Below, piece after piece: positions 1 to 8,910 of a stretch of DNA of 14,405 nt. The first letter of the stretch is position 1. The number at the start of each line of letters is the position of its first letter. The translations under genes were made by a program, and so were the position numbers. The stretch lies in the NCBI GenBank assembly GCA_025349905.2, contig MU624999.1:1-14405 (forward strand), read 5' to 3'. This DNA comes from Blastocladiella britannica. Lineage: Eukaryota; Blastocladiomycota; Blastocladiomycetes; Blastocladiales; Blastocladiaceae. The notes below the pieces were generated by a model, which saw only the letters and a program-made list of their open reading frames with translations, ran no database searches and was not told the origin of the DNA.

Positions 1-1326
1 GTCTTGGTGGTGGTTGACGAGGTCTTGGTGGTGGACGACGAGGTCGAAGTGGCGGTGGTCGACGTGGACGGGGCGCCAATCACGGCGTTGAAGAGCAGCT
101 TGTTGGGCGAGCCGTTTCCGGGGTTCTTGACCTTACCGGCGGTGGCGCCGTTGACGATCGCCGCCTTGACCTGGGCGGGGGTGAGGGTCGAGTCCTGCGA
201 CAGGACAATGGCGGCCACACCAGCAACGTGCGGGGTAGCCATCGACGTGCCGTCCATGGACTGCGAGCCGCCTCCGGGCTTGGCCGACAGAATGCTCACG
301 CCGGGGGCAAAGATGGAAACGCACTTGCCCGTGTCCGAGAAGTACGCGCGGGCATCGGTCTTGTCGGTAGCGCCGACAACGATCGCCTCAGCGACGCCGG
401 ACGGCGAGCCCTCGCACGCGTCGGCCTCGCTTCCCGACGTCGAGTCGTTACCGGCGGCCACCGCGAACGTAGCGCCACCCGCAATCGCCGCCTTGACCGC
501 CTGGTCCAGGGTATCGGACTTGCCGCCGCCGAGCGACATGGACAGGACACCGGGCTTGCCGGTGGCCTTGGCAGCGTTCGCGGCCCAGTTGATGCCCGCA
601 ATCACGTCGGCGTCAGTGCCCGATCCGTCGGCGCCCAGAACCTTGACGGCCACCACTTTCACCTTCTTGGCCACACCGAACGTCTTGCCGCCAATGGTGC
701 CGGCGCAGTGCGTGCCGTGGCCGTGGTCGTCCTTGCTGGCGCAGCCCGAGCACGCAGTGTTGCCCCAGCTGGCGCGGCCCTCGAACTCGGGGTGCGTCAC
801 GTCAATGCCCGTGTCCACCACGTACACGGTGATGCCCGATCCGGCCTCGTCGGGGTAGTTGTAGCCCTGCGACAGGTCGAGGTTGCGCTCGCCGGTACGG
901 ATCAGGCCCCACGACGGAGGGCTGGGCTGCGAGCCGAGCGCCTTCATCTCGACGGCGGGCTATTTCCAAGTTTTCGATGTTTTAGTTTAGGTCCATTTTG
1001 GTCTCCTTGAAATGTTGAAAACACACCTGAACAGAGGCAACGTTGGGATCCGCCTTGATCGCGGCGACGGCAGCAGCCGAGAACTGGCCCGAGTAGCCGT
1101 TGAACGAGCCGATCGAGTACTCGTGGTGCACCTCCGACTTGATGTTGACGGTGCCCTCAATGTGGGGCTGCGCGTTGATCTTGGCGACCGTGGCGTGAAC
1201 GGTATCGCGGTGAGCCGAGGCCGAAACACCCGACTTGAGCACAACCGTGTACTTGTTGGCAATGTCGGCCGCGAGCGCGACCTGGATCAGAGCAAGAGCT
1301 GCGAGGATGGAGAATGCCTTGGCCAT
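1..1326 (-). CDS. Secreted subtilisin-like serine protease, S8A proteinase K type (3' end cut by window edge)
   Basis: Predicted secreted endopeptidase. Exons: 1326-1027 (100 codons) and 959 to beyond base 1; the intron 1026-960 (67 nt, GTGTGT...TAG, phase 0) joins ...ASVQ to PAVEMK. The start ATG sits in an A-rich context. Residues 1-20 are a signal peptide (hydrophobic core, AxA-like end), followed by an inhibitor I9 prodomain (KYTVVLK near the start, NVASVQ at the end). The catalytic domain shows all triad blocks: Asp149 in VVDTGID (bases 813-815), His181 in HGHGTHCAGT (717-719) and Ser339 in GTSMATPHV (243-245), plus the oxyanion Asn in VAAGND. Spacing matches fungal proteinase K. After NKLLFNAVIGAP a Ser/Thr-rich tail starts and runs off the window, so a linker or extra C-terminal domain is likely. 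Family call is secure; substrate is unknown. Confidence 0.95.
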
Positions 1327-1771
1327 TTTTTCTAATTTGTAGTTGGACTTCTAGGTCTGTAGGGTTTTGGGAGGTTGTGCTTGAGCGCGCGGGTGAGGAT
1401 CAAGCGTGTTGAGGATTGCTCGAGGACTTGCTCGACCTCTTTATACCCCGGCCATCTTAGTGCTTAGCTCTTGGTGCACTCGTCACCGTTCTCGTGCCGC
1501 TTGGTTTTCTGATTCTTGAGCTTTTGAGAGCTATTTTCGGCTATTTTGTGGCGTAGAAATGATAAACCGTCGTGACTTGTCGTATTCGGAAAAAAGTCCG
1601 TTGACTTGCATCGAACAAGCGCAGCGCAAAATGGAAGCTGCTGGAACCCTGCTCGACCAAGATAAAGAAAGCGAGAGCGATCAGAGTACCGCGCACTGCA
1701 TTTCCCAGCATCGTGTGTGTGAAAATCGGGTGATCGAAGCTCTTCCATTGGGAAAATTAAATTATCGAATC
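1327..1771. other. Intergenic region between two divergent genes
   Basis: About 445 bp separate the subtilase start (1326, minus) from the preferred start of the Sfr1-like gene (1772, plus). The left part holds the TATA box listed separately. The right part (about 1500-1770) has more A/T than the flanking genes and no recognisable coding pattern. The downstream plus-strand frame happens to stay open back to an ATG at 1559, and a 94-codon minus-strand ORF (1748-1464) crosses it. Neither looks like a conserved protein. Confidence 0.5.
1439..1445 (-). promoter_or_regulatory. TATA box upstream of the first subtilase
   Basis: The minus strand reads TATAAAG here, 113 bp upstream of the subtilase ATG at 1326, flanked by GC-rich sequence. 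The position would allow transcription to start near 1410 with a leader of about 80 nt. The leader distance is inferred. Confidence 0.5.
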
Positions 1772-2745
1772 ATGTATCGCCGTAATACCCCTAGGAAACG
1801 ACCCAACTCCACGACGACCACCGGCTTCAAGTCGCCCATGCGCACGCCAATATCGTCCAATGTGCCACCACAAGTACCAGCGACCGGAGTCGTCGACGAT
1901 CCGCTAGCGACGCCAGCGCCCAAGCGCCGCCGCACAACTGCTACTGGTCCACATACCCCAGCAACCATGCGCGGATTCCGGTCCCCCCTGTCAGCTCGTC
2001 CATCGAGCACCAGTGACTCACCGTCGGTTCCACCACCGGCCACGCCGTCGCGCCCGCTGGTTATTAAGCGGTCGTCGTCGTTGCTTTCCACAACGAATGT
2101 GCCACCGGCAACGCCTGTCCGGCAACCTCATGGTAATAGTGTCCCACGCACACCTGCCGCGTCGACTATCTCTGCAAGAACGCCCATTGGTGGCAGTAGC
2201 CGACGAACACCAATGGACCCACCGCTCACCGGCCCATTAGCCACTGCTTTGGCTGCACGTACGCGCAGCATACTGGCCAATGCCGCGGACTTGGCCCACC
2301 GCACGTCCGCAGTTCACGCGTACATTGCGCACCGCGACTCGGTACATTTTCCATATCCATCAAATCGAAGTCAATGACTCACTGATATGGACAGCTCGAA
2401 ACGGTCCCCCGTCGCGAAACCTACTGGCGCACAGCCGCTGCTCGTGCTGCGCAGGCGTTTGTGGATGAGATGCGCGCGTCGGGCCGGCTCGAGACGGTGC
2501 GTCGGCGGTTGGAAGACGAGAGTCAGGGTTGCGGTCAACGTTCGCCATGGGCTGATGAGCAAGCATCGCGCAAGCGGCCACGCCCTGACGAGGATGTTGA
2601 CGAAGACGAGGAATCACCCACGCTTCAGAATCAACAGCAAAAACCGTCGCGCGAGCTCGGCGACGTTGAACTGGTGTTCCGCGCGTACAACTGGCCGCTG
2701 GACATGCTCAAGTACGATCGCGAGGCCGACAGTGTCCTGGAATGA
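1772..2745 (+). CDS. Sfr1/Mei5-like recombination accessory protein (tentative)
   Basis: Exons 1772-2341 and 2395-2745 (306 aa); the intron 2342-2394 (53 nt, GTACAT...CAG, phase 0) joins ...IAHRDS to LETVPRRETYW. The N-terminal half is disordered, basic and TP-rich, with motifs such as NTPRKR, FKSPMRTPIS and TPAPKRRR, the last a plausible nuclear localisation signal. The C-terminal half has a predicted helix (YWRTAAARAAQAFVDEMRAS), an acidic linker (DEDVDEDEESP) and the end VFRAYNWPLDMLKYDREADS. In fungal Sfr1/Mei5 proteins (partner of Swi5, loader for Rad51/Dmc1) a KWR...A-rich helix and a terminal LGID..LL.YD.E.D block occur in the same order, so that family is the best guess from pattern memory only. 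The ATG at 1772 is preferred because upstream sequence lacks coding character; 1559 is an in-frame alternative (+71 aa). An unrelated nuclear protein is possible. Confidence 0.55.
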
Positions 2746-2794
2746 TGGACGAGTCCGTCCCATCCAAAAAAGGAATGTAATTATTTTATCCATG

Positions 2795-5344
2795 TTAAAC
2801 CGGCTCCTGCTCCAGGCACGCGTCCAGTCCGTCGGGACCAGTACACCGCACATGGTGCGATGCGTGCAGCATCTTGCGGTACACTGCCCAGTGCTCTCGA
2901 ACCAACAAGTCGCGCACCCGCGGGACCACACACTCTTTACAGTCCCACGGGTGCACGATGACCGATCCTTTACACTTCCAATGCCGCCAGAACCCGTTAC
3001 TTTCCTCGCACGGCGCAATCACCAGCTGGTCCCATTCGGCGAGTCGGGGCCGAATGAACCGCGAGAACGCGCCTTGCTCATGCGGAAACCCGCGCTTAAG
3101 TGGCGCACACTCGGCGATCGTCTCGGGACACCGCCACAGTGCCCTGAGCGCGTTGCGCGACACGGTCGTGTTACGTACCAGCCAAAAGCCCGTGTTGGTC
3201 GAGTTGAAGTTGGCCGACGGTTGGCCCGGCGGGTCCAGTGGTAGCAGCAACGAAGCCGCGGGTCCAAACCGCCACCGGTCCATGAGCTCGGCCAGCGACA
3301 GCGACGGTTGCGCGAACCACGAGTCGGTATCGATGAACGCCACCAGGTCGTAGTGGGCCAGTGCTGCGTAGATCGCACGCACCTTGTTCCATGTGGGCGA
3401 CCGGTCGCGCGGGGCCGGCAACGACATTAACTTGAAATCGTACCCGTGGCGCGCCGCATACACCATGTTGGCCACCGCGGTCATGCTCAGCATGTTGAGG
3501 TCGTGGTACTCGGGCTGCATGTTGACCGTGGGCACTTGGTCGAGGGACATGAGGGGGCGGTCGTCGGCCATGATGATCGCGATCTTTTCGCTTGTCGGGG
3601 GAGAGCCATTGGCTTGCACGCCCCACTCGGCGAACACCGGTTCTGGGCGAGGCACAAACAGCTGGTGCACGAGACTGGCAACCGTCGCGTTGGCCAGCGT
3701 GCGCTCAGTCCCAACAATGTCCACGCGCGGCACCACTGTCGCCGATGAGTATGTTCCTGTGAAGTTCTCGGGTCCAGCCAGATCAGCTAGAGTGCGGAGG
3801 TCCCGGCCCATTTCTTCGGTGGAGGGAGCCGGGACCGACGACCCGGCGCCCGTGCCCCTTACCGCTGTAACCGCCACCATTACCGCCGCAACGGCAATCG
3901 CGCTGGTCACCACGGTACGCGCCAACGTTCGCATCACAGACGACACTTGTCTCGCTGGTACCGCCATGTCGCGCCACAACCACATCCCAGCGCCGTACCC
4001 TCCCGCCGCGACCGCGAGCCCCGAGACGTGCCATGCGCGCACGCCGCGGGCATTCATGCCCAGCACCGCGAGCGCGACTCCCTCAGCAAACGCGCCGACC
4101 CATGCGCTGGAGTCCCCGCTGGTAGTCGGGGACCATACGGGCATCGCACGTGCGAGCCCGACGACGGCGCCGGCGCGAGCGGCCGCGGTCCATGGAACGG
4201 CGACACGCACCAGATCGAACGCGCGGGCGGTATCGGCACTCACGTCGGCGGCGGCCGCGGACGACCGCGTCAGTGCCTCGGCCCAGATCTTGGGCAGGTC
4301 CGATGCGGATGCGAGGACGAGGAGGACTAGGATGCCGGCGGCGGTGGAACGCACCGTGACCGTTGCGTTTGGTGACGATGGTCTCTTTGGTGGTGGTCGT
4401 CTCTGAGAAGTCGAGTATCGTTGGATAAGCTCCATGGTGTGCCCGAGCGCCGTTAACAGCGTTGCCACCAACATGGCCGCAACCCCGGCAAGATTAAGTC
4501 GGTCCAGGGTACGTCGCGCTGCCACCAGGTACACTCCGACCACGGTCACTGCCAATGCAGCGACGGATGCGATGGTGACAACGACCCCTCCTGCGGTGCA
4601 CCACGATCGGTCGTTTGTCGTCATGGATGTGGAATCAGTCCCGCGACGACCTCGACGACGACCACGGTGACGACCAAGTGCCGGTCCACGGACGCAACAG
4701 CACCAGTGATGCAACTGTGCAGCCATCACTGACAATGGCGCCGATAGCATGTGCAGCATCCCCACGACCGCCACGTCGGTGAGGGCCAGAGCGACCAGCC
4801 AAAAGTACGTTGCGAGCGCCTGGAGTGCTCCAGCAACCATATCGTCCCCTGGGTCACCATGTTGTAACACGTGCTGGTGCCTCCGGGTTGTGACGACGGG
4901 ATCATCGTCGTCATCCGCACTCTCACCTCTATCGCTTTGGCTGCTACGCTCGTATCCGTGCCCGATCCACAATGCCGACGACGACAAGGAGTCATTGTCT
5001 CCATTCCTGTTGCTGCTGCTTCGGCGAGGATGCGATTGGTGTTGCGCGCGTGAGGACGATGCGACAGCAGCAGCAGCTACCGTAGTGGTGGTTGCCAGTG
5101 GAATGAAATCTGGTTCATTAGGCTTAGTCGCCGCGGGGCCACCGGTGACCGCAGGGACCAGAGCTAGGAAACGCGATACGATCCAGGAAGTTATGCATGA
5201 CGCGAGGGTCAGAGCCACGGCGGCTAAGGCCGGCGCAAACGACGCGCGGGCTGGTGGAGCGGCGGTGACTGGGGCGGCAATGGCGGCTCCCAGGGCCAGG
5301 GCCGAGCGTAACAACAGACGGATTGATTGTTGCATTTTTACCAT
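2795..5344 (-). CDS. Polytopic membrane protein with C-terminal GT34-like (Mnn10/GMA12) glycosyltransferase domain
   Basis: A single uninterrupted reading frame of 849 aa, the only long gene here without an intron. The ATG at 5344 (MVKMQQSIRLLL) is the first in frame; Met at 5335 is an alternative, and the frame open further upstream to 5437 has only GTG. Residues about 8-500 contain roughly ten hydrophobic segments (about 8-29, 36-65, 171-210 as a hairpin, 251-275, 284-303, 333-347, 413-430, 439-457, 476-496), with long charged loops at about 70-168 and a RHRGRRRGRRG stretch. Residues about 587-790 look like a nucleotide-sugar-dependent transferase: KIAIIMADD, WNKVRAIYAAL, a metal-binding DTDS at 672-675 (bases 3320-3331), NTGFWLVRNT and FPHEQGAFSRF, the order typical of the Mnn10/GMA12 family. 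Seven or more Cys near the C-terminus suggest a lumenal disulphide-bonded domain. Likely site: Golgi or ER. Its 3' end faces the Sfr1-like gene at 49 bp. Confidence 0.85.
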   Translation of the reverse strand: MVKMQQSIRLLLRSALALGAAIAAPVTAAPPARASFAPALAAVALTLASCITSWIVSRFLALVPAVTGGPAATKPNEPDFIPLATTTTVAAAAVASSSRAQHQSHPRRSSSNRNGDNDSLSSSALWIGHGYERSSQSDRGESADDDDDPVVTTRRHQHVLQHGDPGDDMVAGALQALATYFWLVALALTDVAVVGMLHMLSAPLSVMAAQLHHWCCCVRGPALGRHRGRRRGRRGTDSTSMTTNDRSWCTAGGVVVTIASVAALAVTVVGVYLVAARRTLDRLNLAGVAAMLVATLLTALGHTMELIQRYSTSQRRPPPKRPSSPNATVTVRSTAAGILVLLVLASASDLPKIWAEALTRSSAAAADVSADTARAFDLVRVAVPWTAAARAGAVVGLARAMPVWSPTTSGDSSAWVGAFAEGVALAVLGMNARGVRAWHVSGLAVAAGGYGAGMWLWRDMAVPARQVSSVMRTLARTVVTSAIAVAAVMVAVTAVRGTGAGSSVPAPSTEEMGRDLRTLADLAGPENFTGTYSSATVVPRVDIVGTERTLANATVASLVHQLFVPRPEPVFAEWGVQANGSPPTSEKIAIIMADDRPLMSLDQVPTVNMQPEYHDLNMLSMTAVANMVYAARHGYDFKLMSLPAPRDRSPTWNKVRAIYAALAHYDLVAFIDTDSWFAQPSLSLAELMDRWRFGPAASLLLPLDPPGQPSANFNSTNTGFWLVRNTTVSRNALRALWRCPETIAECAPLKRGFPHEQGAFSRFIRPRLAEWDQLVIAPCEESNGFWRHWKCKGSVIVHPWDCKECVVPRVRDLLVREHWAVYRKMLHASHHVRCTGPDGLDACLEQEPV

Positions 5345-5397
5345 CACGCTCTTTGCCAAGGAAAAAATCGATCGATTGGCTGCGCCATCATTACCAT
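5345..5397. promoter_or_regulatory. 53-bp bidirectional start-to-start spacer with an inverted CCAAT box
   Basis: Only 53 bp lie between the ATG of the glycosyltransferase gene (5344, minus) and that of ferrochelatase (5398, plus). ATTGG at 5375-5379 is CCAAT on the minus strand, next to a GATCGATC palindrome. There is no TATA box. Part of the control sequence must lie inside one or both transcribed regions. Confidence 0.5.
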
Positions 5398-6750
5398 ATG
5401 CTCGCCTCTCTTGTTGCTGCTCCTGCCCGGCGTACACCGGCCCTCGCTGGCCTCTGCCTTCGCACTCGTAGTCCTGGACTGGTCTCTAATGCTTCCATTG
5501 CCCGTGCCCTGGCCACCACCGCATCGTTCGTTTGGCCTCTATATTCAAAAGTGCAAAAAATAATGAAAAATACAATAGAACCGACAAGAGCAAGAGCAAA
5601 GGCACCGCGGTGCTGTTAATGAACATGGGCGGTCCCGAGACTCTGGACATGGTGGAACCGTTCCTGACGTCGCTGTTCAGCGACCCGGACCTGATCCCGA
5701 TCCCGTTCCAGTCGCGTCTGGCGCCTTTAATTGCCCGTAACCGCACGCCCAAGATCCAGGACCAGTACGCAGCTATTGGTGGCGGGTCTCCCATCCGGAT
5801 GTGGACCGAGAAGCAGGCCGAGGGCATGCGCGCGCTGCTGGACGCCGAGCGGCCCGCATCGGCCCCACACGTGCCGTTTGTGGCGTTCCGTTACGTCCCG
5901 CCGTCCACGGACTCGGCGGTGCGCGCGATCGTCGACCAGGGGTTTGACCGCGCGGTCGCGTTCACGCAGTACCCGCAGTACAGTTGCTCGACCACGGGCT
6001 CGTCGCTCAACGAACTGTACCGACAGATTCAAGCGCATGACCCTACTCACAAGGTGCATTGGAGCGTTGTGGACCGGTGGGCTACGCACCCGGGTCTTGT
6101 CAAGGTTTGTCATTTTCATATTTTAACTGTTTTTTTACTGGCATTGACACCACATCAATGGACAGGCATTCGCGGAGCGGATCCAAGAAAGCCTCGCCCA
6201 GTACCCCGAATCGGTGCGCGACTCGGTAGTGCTAGTCTTCTCGGCCCACTCGCTGCCCATGACCGTGGTCAACCGCGGCGACCCGTATGTGCACGAGGTG
6301 GCCGCGACGGTCCACGCCGTGATGCAGTCTCTTGGCGTCCACAACCCGTACCGACTTGCCTGGCAATCGAAAGTCGGTCCACGCGAGTGGATGGGTCCAC
6401 AGACCGCTGACGTGCTGGAAGCGCTTGGCAAAAAGGGCCAAGAGAATGCTCTGCTGGTCCCGATCGCGTTCACGTCGGACCACATTGAGACCCTGTACGA
6501 GCTCGACGCCGAGTACATGGAGGAGGCGCGGTCCAAGTGGGGCATGCAGGGCGTGCGCCGCGCCGAGTCGCTGAACGCCAGCCCGACATTTATTCGGGCC
6601 ATGGCCGACGTCATGCGCACGCACTTGGACGCCGGCGGGAAGCCCGCGAGCGTCGGCATGCTGGGCATGCAGTGCCCCATGTGCACCAAGGAGAGCTGTC
6701 GCCAGGCCAAGGACTTTTTCGTGGGTGAGCTCTCGCGCTCCTCAAAGTGA
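5398..6750 (+). CDS. HEM15: Ferrochelatase, mitochondrial, [2Fe-2S] type
   Basis: Inserts Fe2+ into protoporphyrin IX, the last step of haem synthesis, at the matrix side of the mitochondrial inner membrane. Exons 5398-5525, 5579-6104 and 6166-6750 (412 aa, close to the usual fungal/animal length). Introns: 5526-5578 (53 nt, GTTCGT...TAG, phase 2) and 6105-6165 (61 nt, GTTTGT...CAG, phase 0). Exon 1 encodes an Arg/Ala/Ser-rich, acid-free presequence (MLASLVAAPARRTPALAG...), a classic matrix-targeting signal. The core shows VLLMNMGGPETL, GGGSPI, YPQYSCSTTGSSLNELYR, the catalytic His246 in VFSAHSLPM and SDHIETLYELDAEY with the conserved Glu. Cluster ligands are present: Cys179 and the C-terminal CPMCTKESC (Cys388, 391, 396; bases 6673-6699). 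The frame before the first intron is fixed by phase; a TTG-started alternative from 5532 would lack the presequence. Confidence 0.97.
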
Positions 6751-7373
6751 TCATCTCTCCCTTTCCCAAAATATAAAATGGATCATATTCTCTGGCCCTG
6801 GCCAACCTCCACCGAACGAGCAAGAAATGGCGGAAAGCGGACCGCTACGGCACGCATATCTTGTTGGCCTTCCTCAAGCACCTCGAGACAAATCCAACGC
6901 ACCTCCCCTCCGTTGTTCCTCGCCTGCAGTCACTGGCTGATGCCATGGAGAAAGAGATCATGCTCTCGGTGTTGCTGCGTGCCGGCGTCTACCACGCCGA
7001 ATTCTTTATCTTGGTTCGCCAGATGCCTTCCGCTGTAGACGACGACAGCAGTGCCATTGAAACTGAAATCAGAGCGATCGTGGACACGTGCCTGTACATT
7101 TCGTCGGCGGCCGTTGCCGAGGCTGTGGCGTCCGTCAACCAGGTGGTCGAAATGCACGCGGCCGCGCCGCACACGCTGCACGAGGCGATGGTCCGCGTGC
7201 AGTTGTTCTTGAATGCGCGTGCCAACCCCACAAAATCGGTTGGTCTCGATGCGAAAGCGGTTTCGCCAAGCAGCGGTGTCGCTCTCGTGCCCGAGGTAGT
7301 TGCAATTTCTCGCGATTGGTTTGTTGATTGCACCCGTTCGCTCACAAAAGCGATTCTCTTAGCATGCAGCAGA

Positions 7374-7422
7374 TTCGCCCGACCCTGCGCCGATTCTCTT
7401 GCCTTCGCCCGACCCTGCGCCG
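7374..7422 (+). repeat. Two 19-bp direct repeats coding for SPDPAP
   Basis: TTCGCCCGACCCTGCGCCG occurs exactly at 7374-7392 and 7404-7422, a 30-bp period, in the Pro-rich linker exon of the LRR gene. A third degenerate copy (TCTCCTGACCCTG) follows at about 7433. It looks like slippage-type expansion of a linker. Confidence 0.75.
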
Positions 7423-7741
7423 GCTCCTCTACCCTCTCCTGACCCTGTTCTGTATCGTGTACCCACTCCCGTTGCGCTGCCACCTGTTTCGGCTCTGCTG
7501 ACATTGATCACACCTGACATTTACCAAGTATGCAAACTTTGTTGTTTTTAATCATTTGAATACTGGGAACAGCGGCTAAAACCTTTCCTCAGGATACGGA
7601 TTTGACATCAACAGCAGCTGGCGACATTGAATTGTGCTGCATACAAGACTATATCGGCAACGGGAAGCTCTCCGTGGTGCGCGTCCGTGACTGGCCGATT
7701 ACCCTAAAGGAATCGCGGCTCTCGGCACTGCCATGTTGCGA

Positions 7742-8784
7742 CCCGACCAGAATCTCGTGGTCCTTAAGCTCAACTTCAACGGTATCGACCGGTTCGGCGC
7801 ATTGACCCTCACGCTCTGCCTGCCCCATTATTTGGCGGTACTAGACCTCTACGGCAATCAAATTGGCAATGCGGGCGCACATGCGATTGCGGGAGCTCTT
7901 CCGCCCTCGCTGACAACCCTGAACTTGGGCAACAACGACATTGGCGAACCCGGTGCGACCGCACTTGCCGAAAATCTGCCTCCGTCGCTACTCGAGCTTG
8001 ATCTCAGCAACAACGTGATCGGCGACGTGGGTGCCATTGCGATCGCCGCCAAGTTACCCCCGTGACTGACCAAGTTGTGGCTGCAAGGAAACTACATCAG
8101 CGACGCAGGCGCCAAGGCACTCGCTGCCAATATGCCGTCTTCCCTCCTGCGATTAAGCGTCGGCGACAATCCGTTGGGCGATGTGGGCATCATCGCGCTT
8201 GCTCCCAAGCTGCCGCGATCTTTGACGCACCTGTTCCTCTATCGCAACAACATTGGTGATCTGGGGGTTCAGACCCTCGCCGCCTGGTTGCCACCGGCGT
8301 TGACCGTGTTAAGTCTCCGCGACAACAAGATCAGCGATCACGGTCTACGTGTCATTTCCTTGCGCTTACCAGCCTCGATCACCCATTTGTATCTGTCCAG
8401 TAATTGCATTGGAAATGCCGGCGCAAGAGCTTACGTATTCTTTTCCCAGCCAAGCTCGCGGTCCTGAGCCTCGGCAACAACAAGGTTGGCGACCCTGGCG
8501 CTCGAGCCATTGCCGCTTCCTTGCCGGTCACTGTGCCCCACTTGCATCTCTACCGTAACCGGATTGGGAATTCTGGTGCGCTCGTGTTATCAGAGTTGAT
8601 CTGGAGCAACTTCATCGTGTTGGATCTTAGCGACAACCGGATCTGTAATCACGGTGTTGATATGCTATTTTCTCGGTTGTCGCCGATCCTTCATAAATTG
8701 GATCATCGAGGTAACCAGATCAGTGTACCTTTTATGGCTCTCAGAGCGGCGTGGTATCCCGAATCGCTTGTATTGACACTTTGA
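7742..8784 (+). repeat. Tandem array of about 13 diverged 78-bp units encoding 26-residue LRRs
   Basis: Each unit encodes the pattern LPxSLxxLxLxxNxIGDxGAxALAxx (26 residues). Unit starts recur every 78 bp (7742, 7820, 7898, ...). Sequence identity between units is modest, but the spacing is exact except for a one-base deficit near 8430, and the last two units decay (IWSNFIVL..., LSPILHKL...). Confidence 0.85.
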
Positions 8785-8816
8785 AAACATTGTGTAAACG
8801 ATTTCCCAACCCACCA

Positions 8817-8822
8817 AATAAA
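8817..8822 (+). terminator. AATAAA polyadenylation signal of the LRR gene
   Basis: AATAAA lies 33 nt after the LRR stop codon and 89 nt before the next start codon, in AT-rich sequence, the position expected for a 3'-end processing signal. Confidence 0.45.
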
Positions 8823-8910
8823 TGTTCTCTCTTTTCCCATCAATTAATCGCACGACCACGCATGCCAATTACTCCCACCAACAAGAACAGTTAAAATTAA
8901 AGAAAGGAAA

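Larger units (their letters stand above)
6778..8784 (+). pseudogene. Leucine-rich-repeat protein gene, broken by a nonsense codon and frameshifts
   Basis: A coding-like frame from about 6789 (...ANLHRTSKKWRKADRYGTHI) continues to a GTAGTT donor at 7296. Intron 7296-7362 (67 nt) leads to a Pro-rich linker (SPDPAP repeats, 7363-7527), then intron 7528-7592 (65 nt, GTATGC...CTCAG) and exon 7593 onward, which holds the LRR array. The helical N-terminal region resembles no family I can name. The first in-frame ATG is 6945; the ATG at 6778 (MDHIL) would need another frameshift near 6790. Breaks: a frame change between about 7694 and 7708; TGA at 8063-8065 where the repeat expects Ser (TCA to TGA); and a one-base loss near 8430. 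The final stop is 8782-8784. Ferrochelatase ends only 27 bp upstream. Sequencing errors could mimic this, but every neighbouring gene reads cleanly. If intact it would be an intracellular LRR protein of the NLRC3/RNI-like style. Confidence 0.8.

Noticed and set aside
4..858. 284-codon plus-strand ORF antisense to the first subtilase
   Set aside because: It mirrors the conserved protease codons in a GC-rich gene; its protein is low-complexity and shows no family pattern.
1464..1748. 94-codon minus-strand ORF in the spacer
   Set aside because: No recognisable domain, atypical codon composition for this genome, and it lies antisense to the leader of the Sfr1-like gene.
3384..4406. 340-codon plus-strand ORF opposite the glycosyltransferase gene
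   Set aside because: The minus strand carries a continuous 849-codon gene with recognisable motifs; the antisense frame is a GC-driven shadow.
5345..5437. N-terminal extension of the glycosyltransferase gene
   Set aside because: The open frame to 5437 begins at GTG, with no ATG upstream of 5344, and would overlap the ferrochelatase start.
5532..5578. Ferrochelatase starting at 5532
   Set aside because: That codon is TTG, lies inside the AT-rich intron and would drop the mitochondrial presequence found in exon 5398-5525.
8063..8065. TGA as selenocysteine or programmed readthrough in the LRR gene
   Set aside because: It sits at a repeat position that is Ser in the other units, no Sec context is visible, and two frameshifts occur in the same gene, so mutation is simpler.
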